Position numbers and translations under genes: made by a program
Shown here: positions 8,028 to 13,646 of the stretch, one piece after another
How positions within the stretch are numbered: position 1 is the stretch's first letter
Layout: every line of letters begins with the position of its first letter
Notes under the pieces: generated by a model
Database searches by the model: none
Told to the model about the DNA's origin: nothing
The model's input: the letters and a program-made list of their open reading frames with translations, nothing else
DNA from: an uncultured bacterium
GTDB taxonomy: Bacteria; Bacillota; Negativicutes; Acidaminococcales; Acidaminococcaceae
Direction of reading: 5' to 3'
Assembly: GCA_905215645.1 (NCBI GenBank)
Contig: CAJMQS010000053.1
Span: forward strand, 1-13,646
Length of the DNA: 13,646 nucleotides

Positions 8028-9408
8028 TCATTCTCTCCCGTACATGCACCGGTTCAGCCTCCGCCGTAACCTGTCCTTCGGCCACCCCAGCGGTACTCTC
8101 CTTCATGAACAAGATTTTCACCGTGGCGAAGATGATCTTGAAGTCTTCGAACAGACTGGGTTTGGCGATATACATGAGATCCAGGAGCAGTTTGTCGTAG
8201 GGGGTGGTGTTGTACTGGCCGTAGACTTGGGCGTAGCCGGTGAGGCCACATTTGGCCTGGAGCCGCAGGTTCCATTCGGGCATGGCTTGGGCGTACTGGG
8301 CGGAGATGGCCGGACGTTCGGGTCTTGGGCCTACGATGGCCATGTCGCCTTTGAGGATGTTCAGGAGCTGGGGCAGTTCGTCGAAGCGGACGGCACGGAT
8401 GAAGCGGCCCACTTTGGTGACCCGGGGATCGTTTTCTCCCGTGCTGAGCCGGGCTACGCCGTCTTTTTCGGCATCCATGCGCATGCTGCGGAATTTCAAT
8501 ACCTGGAACACTTTGCCGTCTTTGGTGAGACGGGCCTGGCGGTAGAATATGTCTCCCCCATCGGTCATTTTGATGGCTGCGGCCACAACGGCCATGATGG
8601 GAGCAAAGAGCACCAGGGCCACCAGGGAAAGGGCGATATCATAAGCCCGTTTCAGGATCAGGTATTCGGGAGAGGGATTGTAGCGCTGGACGGCCATCAT
8701 GGGCAGGTGGAAGAGATGGACTTTCCGGGCGCTGTCCATGATCACGTCCCCGATCCGGGGAATCACATAGGTGCCGATTTTATGGGCCACGCAGTATTTT
8801 GCCACCTGGTTCCGGGTATGGCTCCGGAGGCCGCAGCAGAACACCACTTCCGCATGGCCGATGGTGCCGGGGATGTCTTTCAGGCACTCCTCCACCGGGA
8901 CTACGGACTGGACATCGAAATGGACGTCCATGCCGTACTGCTTCACCAGGCCATCTACATTCTGGCCCTGGCCCAGGATCACCACAGTCTTTTTGGGCGG
9001 GAACTGATGGAAATACCACTGATGGGCTGCCACGGTCCACCCTACGATGAGGAAGAACTGGAGCAGCAGGGTGGGCACAAAGGGCAGGAAGGTGATGTAG
9101 TGCCGGTTGACCAAAAGGGTGATGAGGTACAGGATCCCGTCGCTGAGCAGGGCAGCCAGGGTCTGGCTGTAGATCAGTTCATAGATCCGGCTGATGGGCA
9201 GGGTATAGCCGTTGTACAGATGGGAAATGGAATAATAGAAGATGCCGAACAGGAACACCATGATCAGGTTGCCCAGGTAGTAAAAAGGATGGGCAATGCG
9301 ATATTGGTAGAAATGCTGCCAGCAGAGCCAGAAGGCCCCGGTGACCAGCAGGACATCCAGTCCATTCAGCAGCTCCTGTTGTATTTTTTTGATCATGGAC
9401 GTATTCAT
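8020..9408 (-). CDS. Undecaprenyl-phosphate sugar-1-phosphate transferase (initiating enzyme)
   Basis: This 462-residue polyisoprenyl-phosphate hexose-1-phosphate transferase (PHPT; WbaP/WcaJ/CpsE-like) starts each repeat unit by moving sugar-1-phosphate from a UDP-sugar to undecaprenyl phosphate. There are four N-terminal helices (about 17-35, 42-65, 82-100, 105-128), a CoA-binding-like domain with VVILGQGQN (142-150), a further helix at 259-278, and the catalytic bacterial sugar transferase domain. That domain carries KRAYDI (253-258), QARLTKDGKVF (291-301), KFRSMRMDAE (305-314), the acidic DELPQLLNILKGD (343-355), GPRPERP (360-366) and GLTGYAQVYG (388-397). ATG at 9408 has AGGAGG twelve bases upstream; Met5 is an alternative start. 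It lies 99 bases after cpsD. Whether it uses glucose, galactose or an N-acetylated sugar is not visible. Confidence 0.95.
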   Translation of the reverse strand: MNTSMIKKIQQELLNGLDVLLVTGAFWLCWQHFYQYRIAHPFYYLGNLIMVFLFGIFYYSISHLYNGYTLPISRIYELIYSQTLAALLSDGILYLITLLVNRHYITFLPFVPTLLLQFFLIVGWTVAAHQWYFHQFPPKKTVVILGQGQNVDGLVKQYGMDVHFDVQSVVPVEECLKDIPGTIGHAEVVFCCGLRSHTRNQVAKYCVAHKIGTYVIPRIGDVIMDSARKVHLFHLPMMAVQRYNPSPEYLILKRAYDIALSLVALVLFAPIMAVVAAAIKMTDGGDIFYRQARLTKDGKVFQVLKFRSMRMDAEKDGVARLSTGENDPRVTKVGRFIRAVRFDELPQLLNILKGDMAIVGPRPERPAISAQYAQAMPEWNLRLQAKCGLTGYAQVYGQYNTTPYDKLLLDLMYIAKPSLFEDFKIIFATVKILFMKESTAGVAEGQVTAEAEPVHVRERMNG

Positions 9409-9430
9409 GGATGGGTCCGACCTCCTGTTC

Positions 9431-9458
9431 GTTCATCGTTCATCGTGAGTCGTGGTCA
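9431..9458. repeat. Degenerate heptanucleotide repeat, about four units
   Basis: In the 99-base gap between cpsD and the initiating transferase, the plus strand reads GTTCATC, GTTCATC, GTGAGTC, GTGGTCA in direct succession. The first two units are identical; the others keep GT at positions 1-2. It recalls the heptamer array at the right edge of the window. No gene or terminator is evident in this gap. Confidence 0.5.
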
Positions 9459-9507
9459 GGGCTGACCGGGCGACACAGCTGCGCCGGTCCTGGTCATCCC
9501 CCACGGA

Positions 9508-10236
9508 TCACTCCTTGCTTTTCGCTTTCTTCTTGGTATGCTTCACGTGGTTCTCGTCGTAATAATCGTAGTAATAATAGCCGTATCCGTAGCCATAGCC
9601 GCTTTGCTGGCGGGGAACGCCGTTGAGGACGACCCCCAGGATGTTGGCTTTGCCGGCCTGGAGGCGTTTCTTGGCTTCCTGGACTTCTTCCGGAGCCACC
9701 TGGCCGGAATGGACCACCAGGACCACGCCGTCTGCCAGGTTCCCCAACAGGGCCGCATCGGTGACGGCCAGCACCGGGGGCAGGTCGATGAGTACGTAGT
9801 CATACCCTTTTCCGGCCTGCTGGAGCAGCTGATCCATCTTTTCCGATCCGATGAGCTCGGAAGGATTGGGGGGCACCGGCCCGCTGGTCAAAAGATCCAG
9901 GTTGTGGAAGACTTCGGGATGGAGGACCTGAGCAAAGGGGACGCCCTGAGCCAGGCAGTTGGTGACACCCTGGTTGATGACCCCGAAGATCTTGTGCTGG
10001 ACCGGTTTCCGCAGGTCACAGTCCACCAGGAGGACTTTCTTCCCATCCTGGGCCAAAGTCAGGGCCAGGTTGGAAATGGTGGTGGATTTCCCTTCTCCCG
10101 GTACGCTGGAGGTGAAGCAGATGTACTTCAGTTCCCGTCCGGCTCCGGCAAATTGGAGATTGGTCCGGATGGACCGGTAGGTCTCAGCGATGGGAGACTT
10201 GGGATCATTTTCCACGATGAGTTTTATTTCTTCCAT
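9508..10236 (-). CDS. cpsD: Bacterial tyrosine kinase (BY-kinase), CpsD-like
   Basis: This 242-residue cytoplasmic ATPase autophosphorylates on C-terminal tyrosines and works with the membrane chain-length protein to control polymer length and export. It shows the E-x2-R-x2-R oligomerisation motif (E18, R21, R24), Walker A SSVPGEGKST (43-52), Walker A' VLLVDCDLRKP (68-78) and Walker B VLIDLPP (148-154). A tyrosine cluster has nine Tyr between 214 and 226 (GYGYGYGYYYYDYY), followed by a lysine-rich tail. The chosen start is ATG at 10236, with GGAGG five bases upstream and a 13-base overlap with wzz. An ATG eight codons earlier (10260) lacks a comparable ribosome site. Kinase and activator domains are separate proteins as in Gram-positives, unlike fused Wzc. 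Confidence 0.95.
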   Translation of the reverse strand: MEEIKLIVENDPKSPIAETYRSIRTNLQFAGAGRELKYICFTSSVPGEGKSTTISNLALTLAQDGKKVLLVDCDLRKPVQHKIFGVINQGVTNCLAQGVPFAQVLHPEVFHNLDLLTSGPVPPNPSELIGSEKMDQLLQQAGKGYDYVLIDLPPVLAVTDAALLGNLADGVVLVVHSGQVAPEEVQEAKKRLQAGKANILGVVLNGVPRQQSGYGYGYGYYYYDYYDENHVKHTKKKAKSKE

Positions 10237-11672
10237 AATTTCCTCCGCAATCCGGCCCAAAAGCCTTCTTCTTCCTGCTTTTCCGCTCCTTTGGCTTCCG
10301 GGATCACACCCAGGACGGGCAGTTCCAGATACTGTTCCACATCGGCAGCGGTGCGGATCTTCCGGTTCAGCAGGGCCCGGGCGATGGTGAAGCCAGTGCC
10401 TCCAAAGAGGCCCAGGAACAGGGCCAGCACCAAGGTAAGCAGTTTCCGGGGTTTGATGGGTTTATCGGGCAGGGTGGCTTCGTCCACCACCTGGACTTCG
10501 GTGGGCACCATGACTTCCGCTACTTTGGCTTCTTCCAGCCGTTTGGCCAGCATCACGTAGATTTCTTGGGCCACGTCCGCGTCCCGTTTCACCTGCAGGT
10601 AACCCTGCTGGGTCTGGGGCAGCTTGGCGATCTCTTCCGCATTCTTTTTTTCCAGCTGGTCGATGGCCTGGTTCTTCCCTTCGGCTACGGCGATCAGTGC
10701 CTCATTGGTGAATTTGTCGCTGAGGAGCTTTTGCTGGACGCTGCTGGAAGACGGGGCCTTCTGGGCGATGATGGCCTGGATTTCCCGGCGGAGGCTCTGG
10801 CGGGCCCCTGAAATCTGCCGATTGATTTCCTTCATCTTAGGGTTCTCGCTGGTGTATTTCCCCATATAGCCGGCTTTCTGGGTCTCCAGATCCACCAATT
10901 TGCTCTTGGCCTGCTGGATGGAGGGACTGTCGGCGATGGAGGCCCCGGCATCGGAAAGCTGGCCGTTGATGGACCCTAGGGCTGCCTGGGCGGTCTCCAT
11001 ATCCAGTTTGTTCTGGGCCTTGGCCTTGTCCAGTTCAGTGATCCGTTCCGCCAGGCTCTTCATCTGGTTGTCGGTGGAAAAGATCTTGTGCTTCACCTGG
11101 TAGTCTTTCAGCTTGGTTTCCGCGTCATCCAGTTCCTTTTTGGAAGATTTCACCCGCTGTTCCAGGAATTCCCGGGTGGCGGCGGATTCCGCATGGGAAA
11201 GTTCCGTGAGCCGGTCCAAGAAGCCCTGGACCAAGAGCTGATTGGCCTCCTGGGCCTGTTCCGGGCTCTTGCCGGTGACGTCCACTTCCAGGATTTCCGT
11301 ATCTTTATAGGGCTTGGTGATGATGTGGCTCTTCACATAGTCTTCGTAACGGGGATACTTGCCGTCCTTCTCTTCTTCGGTCTGCTGGATCACCGGGATC
11401 ACCACATGGCGGCTCTTGAGGATCTCCGCATGGGTGTTCATCTGCTGTTTGGTGAGCTGGGCATTGCCCAGGGGCAGCTGTTCCATGATGGAACTGGAAA
11501 GGCCTTTTTCCTGTTTGATCCGCAACAGGGCTGTGGATTGATAGGTATTGGGGACAATGAGGAGATAAGCCACGGCCAGGCCCAGGAAGCCGCCGGTGAT
11601 CTTGGCGATGCATTTCTGGTTGGCACGGACGATCTGCCACAATTCCCGTAAATCGATTTCCTGTTCGTTCAA
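10224..11672 (-). CDS. wzz: Wzz/CpsC-like polysaccharide chain-length determinant
   Basis: This 482-residue inner-membrane co-polymerase sets chain length and activates the downstream BY-kinase. It has a first transmembrane helix at 21-40, a long extracytoplasmic region of coiled-coil character (about 150-370, rich in Lys, Glu, Gln and Ala), the proline-rich LPDKPIKP (401-408) typical before the second helix, a second helix at about 411-432, and a cytoplasmic tail of about 50 residues that would contact CpsD. The start is TTG at 11672, with AGGAG seven bases upstream partly overlapping the sequence after the wza stop. No better ATG exists nearby. It is longer than Gram-positive CpsC (about 230) and closer to the non-kinase part of Wzc, which fits a diderm cell with a periplasm. 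Confidence 0.93.
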   Translation of the reverse strand: MNEQEIDLRELWQIVRANQKCIAKITGGFLGLAVAYLLIVPNTYQSTALLRIKQEKGLSSSIMEQLPLGNAQLTKQQMNTHAEILKSRHVVIPVIQQTEEEKDGKYPRYEDYVKSHIITKPYKDTEILEVDVTGKSPEQAQEANQLLVQGFLDRLTELSHAESAATREFLEQRVKSSKKELDDAETKLKDYQVKHKIFSTDNQMKSLAERITELDKAKAQNKLDMETAQAALGSINGQLSDAGASIADSPSIQQAKSKLVDLETQKAGYMGKYTSENPKMKEINRQISGARQSLRREIQAIIAQKAPSSSSVQQKLLSDKFTNEALIAVAEGKNQAIDQLEKKNAEEIAKLPQTQQGYLQVKRDADVAQEIYVMLAKRLEEAKVAEVMVPTEVQVVDEATLPDKPIKPRKLLTLVLALFLGLFGGTGFTIARALLNRKIRTAADVEQYLELPVLGVIPEAKGAEKQEEEGFWAGLRRKLWKK

Positions 11673-11685
11673 GATGGTTCTCCTT

Positions 11686-12339
11686 TTAATCGTTGTTGTC
11701 CTTGATTTCCGAAATCATATAGGCAGTACTGAAGAACGGTGCAATATCCCGGGCAAAGTCGATCCGGCCGTTCTTGGTGAGATACAGGATGTCCCCTTCC
11801 TTCAGTTCCAGGTTGTCCTTCAAGTTGCCGGTCTTCAGCATGTTGTTCAGGTTGATCTTGATGGCCTTGTTGGTGTCGTCCTGGTGAATCAGGAACACCT
11901 TCTTCTTGGCCGCATCCCAGGTGAAGCCTCCGGAGGCCCCCAGGGCATCCATGATGGTATGGCTCTTGGTGAGTTCATAGGTGCCGGGTTTCTTCACTTC
12001 CCCGAACACATGGACCCGGATGCCGCCCAATTGGACGATGTTCACGGTCACGTCCGGTTCCACATAGTACCGGGAAAGGCCGTCCCGGAGATATTGGGTG
12101 AACTGGTCTACGGTCATGCCGCTGGCCCGGATTTCTCCCACCAAGGGAAAAGAAACGGTGCCGTCAGGCCGGACGGTATAGGGCGTCTCCTTGGAATTCT
12201 GGAGATTGGAGCTGATATCCTGCTCCTGGACGACGACGATGTTCAGCTGGTCGCCGGGGCGCAGGGTATATTCCTGGGCTGCTGCCGGCAGGGTGAGGGA
12301 AGCCAGGGCAAAGGCCATGGCCAGGATTTTCTGTTTCAT
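11686..12339 (-). CDS. wza: Polysaccharide export protein (Wza-like, SLBB domain)
   Basis: This 217-residue exported protein would form or line the outer-membrane/periplasmic exit for the polymer. Residues 1-21 are a signal peptide (basic KQK, hydrophobic core, AAA before Q22) cleaved by signal peptidase I; no lipobox cysteine is present, unlike E. coli Wza. The Poly_export domain starts at EYTLRPGDQLNIVV (23-36) and includes VRPDGTVSFPLVGEI (56-70). One SLBB domain follows, with VHVFGEVKKPGTYEL (109-123) and ALGASGGFT (132-140), then a C-terminal amphipathic stretch (about 193-212). It is shorter than enteric Wza (about 379). The start is ATG at 12339, with AAGGAGG a few bases upstream; longer starts upstream lack a ribosome site and spoil the signal peptide. 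Confidence 0.93.
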   Translation of the reverse strand: MKQKILAMAFALASLTLPAAAQEYTLRPGDQLNIVVVQEQDISSNLQNSKETPYTVRPDGTVSFPLVGEIRASGMTVDQFTQYLRDGLSRYYVEPDVTVNIVQLGGIRVHVFGEVKKPGTYELTKSHTIMDALGASGGFTWDAAKKKVFLIHQDDTNKAIKINLNNMLKTGNLKDNLELKEGDILYLTKNGRIDFARDIAPFFSTAYMISEIKDNND

Positions 12340-12431
12340 GGGACCTCCTTTGGATCTATCTGTATTCATTGGAATCAATTTCTGTAAACGATATTCTTTT
12401 TGAAGAGAACCATTCCTTTTTAGGACAAACT

Positions 12432-12462
12432 AAAAGAGGGTACAGGAAACGCCTGTACCCCC
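12432..12462 (-). terminator. Terminator-like hairpin in the wza leader (candidate attenuator)
   Basis: On the minus strand GGGTACAGG (12460-12452) pairs perfectly with CCTGTACCC (12446-12438) around a five-base loop. The stem can be lengthened by a G-U and a G-C pair using the preceding G tract. TTTT (12435-12432) and then AGTTT follow at once, as in an intrinsic terminator. It lies downstream of the wza promoter and about 93 bases before the wza ATG, so it could gate expression of the whole operon. The plus strand has no T-run after it. Confidence 0.6.
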
Positions 12463-12578
12463 CCCGAAAGATTGTTCGCAAGTGCTTTATTCAGTTGACA
12501 GTTGACTACATTTATCCATATTTTACAGGCAGCTTGTTTTAAATCGGTATATACTTTTGTATAAGACCATATGACTGT

Positions 12579-12607
12579 AGTATAGCAAGATTGGATTACT
12601 TTTGCAA
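12579..12607 (-). promoter_or_regulatory. Sigma-A-type promoter driving wza and downstream genes
   Basis: On the minus strand TTGCAA (12607-12602) and TATACT (12584-12579) have the ideal 17-base spacer, and TGC directly before the -10 makes it an extended -10. Transcription would start near 12572, leaving a leader of about 230 bases before wza. This is the best promoter seen in the window. Confidence 0.7.
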
Positions 12608-12776
12608 TGGAAAAATGGATTAAATGAAAAGAATATGAAAATTTAAGGCTATTTTGTGTCTTTTCCGTGAATTTCATTGTCATTTGCTCGGAATTGGCTG
12701 TCCCGGGGAGGAGGCCCTTTTCTTCTGCACCATCATTGTACCAAAAGAGCTGGGCAAAAAACTCCCCAGAAAATAG

Positions 12777-13571
12777 TCAGCCGAAAAAGCGGGACCAGAA
12801 ACCTCGTTTTTTCTTTGGCGGTTCATGGGGCGGATTGGGATAGAACACCCGTCCTTGGAGGAGCAGCTGGGCATGAGCATCGCAGTCTGCCAGGAAGGCG
12901 GCTCCCCCGGGGAGAGCACGGACAGCGTCCTGGGCTTTCCGGGTATCCGGGCAGCGCCAGTCGGTGCGGTGGGCATCGCTGCCCAGGAAGTGGATCATCC
13001 CTCGGTCATAGAGCCAACGGACGCTGCGGCAGGCACTTTCTCCGAAGTCCCCGGTAAAGCTGCCCAGGTTGCTTTGGAGCAGGATGCCCTTTTCCACCCA
13101 CTGGCGGACCACTTGCGGCTGCGCCATGATGGCCTTATACCGTTCCGGATGGGCCAGGATGGGCAGATAGCCCCGGAGCTGGAGCTGGTAGAGCAGATTC
13201 CAGGTTTCCAGGGGCGCAGCGGTGGGCAGCAGCTCCACCAGGAGATAGGCAGTGCCGGCCAAACAGCAGTCCCGGTGTTCTCCAGGGCCGGGCAGATAGT
13301 TCAGGGTGTCCGCATCCAGGCTCACCTCCGCCCCGCTGTGGAGACGGATGGGGATCTGGGCAGCGTCGGCCTGCTGCTGGAGCTGGGCCAGCCGTTCCGT
13401 GATGGTGTCCCAGTTGGGACAGATGCCCCGGCGGTGGAAATGGGGCGTGGCAAAAAGATCCGTGGTGCCGGCCGCCGCTGCCTGCTGGAGCATGGCCAAG
13501 GACATGGCCTCGCTGCGGGATCCGTCGTCCCCGTCGATGTTATATAAGATGTGGGAGTGAATGTCGAACAT
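12777..13571 (-). CDS. cpsB: Manganese-dependent tyrosine-protein phosphatase, CpsB/YwqE-like (PHP family)
   Basis: This 264-residue cytoplasmic phosphatase is predicted to dephosphorylate the tyrosine cluster of CpsD, so the kinase cycles during polymer assembly. PHP-fold metal ligands are in place: HSH (H5, H7), the DGDDGS loop (13-18), ATPHFHRRG (41-49), E82 in GAEVSLD, HPERY (141-145) and GSDAHR (197-202). QSNLGSFTGDFG (166-177) matches the CpsB/CapC family, and length is normal. The C-terminus, PPKKKRGFWSRFFG, is basic and aromatic and might touch membrane; that is inference. ATG at 13571 is chosen because GAGG lies eight bases upstream and the family begins with M-D-x-H-x-H; an upstream extension to 13628 would run through a terminator hairpin. 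It is separated from wza by about 440 bases. Confidence 0.94.
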   Translation of the reverse strand: MFDIHSHILYNIDGDDGSRSEAMSLAMLQQAAAAGTTDLFATPHFHRRGICPNWDTITERLAQLQQQADAAQIPIRLHSGAEVSLDADTLNYLPGPGEHRDCCLAGTAYLLVELLPTAAPLETWNLLYQLQLRGYLPILAHPERYKAIMAQPQVVRQWVEKGILLQSNLGSFTGDFGESACRSVRWLYDRGMIHFLGSDAHRTDWRCPDTRKAQDAVRALPGGAAFLADCDAHAQLLLQGRVFYPNPPHEPPKKKRGFWSRFFG

Positions 13572-13585
13572 GGGTGGTACCTCGT

Positions 13586-13616
13586 AAAAATGGGGCTGTT
13601 GCATGAGCAACAGCCC
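13586..13616 (-). terminator. Terminator-like hairpin abutting the cpsB ribosome binding site
   Basis: On the minus strand GGGCTGTTGC (13616-13607), loop TCAT, and GCAACAGCCC (13602-13593) form a perfect 10-base stem followed by CA and five Ts (13590-13586). The T-run ends two bases before the cpsB GAGG. It may end the upstream gene or act as an attenuator of cpsB; there is no room for a promoter between it and cpsB. Confidence 0.7.
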
Positions 13617-13644
13617 GTCATACGTCATAGGTCATACGTCATAC
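13617..13644. repeat. Tandem heptanucleotide repeat, four units at the window edge
   Basis: The plus strand reads GTCATAC, GTCATAG, GTCATAC, GTCATAC, four units of seven bases with one mismatch, directly next to the hairpin at 13586-13616. The array may continue past the window. No coding role is apparent. Confidence 0.75.
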
Positions 13645-13646
13645 GC

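Larger units (their letters stand above)
12340..12776 (-). promoter_or_regulatory. Intergenic leader region between cpsB and wza
   Basis: These 437 bases hold no convincing gene. The composition is AT-rich between roughly 12480 and 12660, unlike the flanking GC-rich genes. On the minus strand it contains, in order, a weak extended -10 (TGG then TACAAT near 12740), a good promoter at 12579-12607, about 230 bases of putative 5' leader, a G8 tract, a terminator-like hairpin at 12432-12462, and the wza ribosome binding site. An open frame of 87 codons (12420-12683) spans both the promoter and the hairpin and is not treated as a gene. Confidence 0.7.

Noticed and set aside
7185..8069. A 294-codon open frame on the plus strand opposite the AmsE-like GT2
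   Set aside because: It is fully antisense to a motif-bearing glycosyltransferase, has no ribosome site I could find, and no recognisable domain.
9424..9436. The 13-base match between the spacer before the initiating transferase and the start of wzz (near 11655-11671)
   Set aside because: About one exact 13-base match is expected by chance in a window this size, and both sites simply encode or resemble a start-plus-Shine-Dalgarno region.
8044..9465. A 473-codon open frame on the plus strand opposite the initiating transferase
   Set aside because: It is antisense to a gene with clear catalytic motifs. Its composition (rich in His, Gly, Asp and Gln) is typical of the complement of GC-rich codons, and it matches no family I know.
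12494..12526. Plus-strand TTGACA followed by ATATTT-like sequence in the leader
   Set aside because: The -10 is poor, and no plus-strand gene follows; everything downstream on that strand is antisense to cpsB.
12420..12683. An 87-codon minus-strand open frame in the wza leader
   Set aside because: It spans the best promoter and the terminator-like hairpin, has no ribosome binding site, and its translation looks like random AT-rich sequence.
12735..12776. Hairpin CTGGG/CCCAG and extended -10 TACAAT just after cpsB
   Set aside because: The stem is only five bases with the T-run in the loop, so it is a poor terminator. The -10 has no matching -35. It could be a weak promoter, but the one at 12579-12607 is much better.
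1..13646. CRISPR arrays, tRNA or rRNA genes, toxin-antitoxin or phage genes
   Set aside because: I looked and saw none; the only regular repeats are the 7-base units, which are far too short for CRISPR.

Overview
The window is most of a capsule/exopolysaccharide (EPS) biosynthesis locus of the Wzx/Wzy type. Every credible gene lies on the minus strand, so transcription runs from the right edge to the left. An outer-membrane-type export protein (Wza, one SLBB domain, signal peptide) occurs together with Firmicutes-style regulators: a PHP-family CpsB phosphatase, and a CpsC/CpsD-like split into a separate chain-length protein and BY-kinase. That mixture fits a diderm Firmicute of the class Negativicutes. 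The high GC of the right half and the heptanucleotide intergenic repeats would suit an Acidaminococcus-like organism, but the genus is a guess.

Right half (about 7.2-13.6 kb, GC-rich, near 60% by eye). In transcription order it holds a terminator-like hairpin, cpsB (tyrosine phosphatase), a roughly 440-base leader with a strong promoter and a candidate attenuator, wza, wzz, cpsD (BY-kinase), the polyprenyl-phosphate sugar-1-phosphate transferase that starts the repeat unit, and a GT2 glycosyltransferase. wzz/cpsD, the initiating transferase/GT2 and GT2/GT4 overlap by 8-13 bases, which indicates a tight operon.

Left half (about 0-7.2 kb). GC drops at the GT4 gene and then to roughly 30%. This is the serotype-specific cassette: a GT4 glycosyltransferase, Wzy polymerase (EpsG-like), a GT2, a pyruvyl-transferase-family protein, a second GT2 broken by a one-base frameshift, the Wzx flippase, and a ferredoxin/FrhB-like gene. 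The last is cut at codon 134 by what looks like the end of an IS30-family element. A candidate internal promoter lies just before wzy.

Working model: the initiating transferase loads the first sugar-phosphate on undecaprenyl phosphate, the GTs extend it, the pyruvyl-transferase-like protein may decorate it, Wzx flips it, Wzy polymerises it, Wzz with CpsD/CpsB controls length, and Wza exports the chain across the outer membrane. I see no wholly new system. The most interesting points are the leader RNA before wza with mutually exclusive pairings and a G8 tract, a second terminator-like hairpin touching the cpsB ribosome binding site, and two fresh-looking gene disruptions in the imported cassette.
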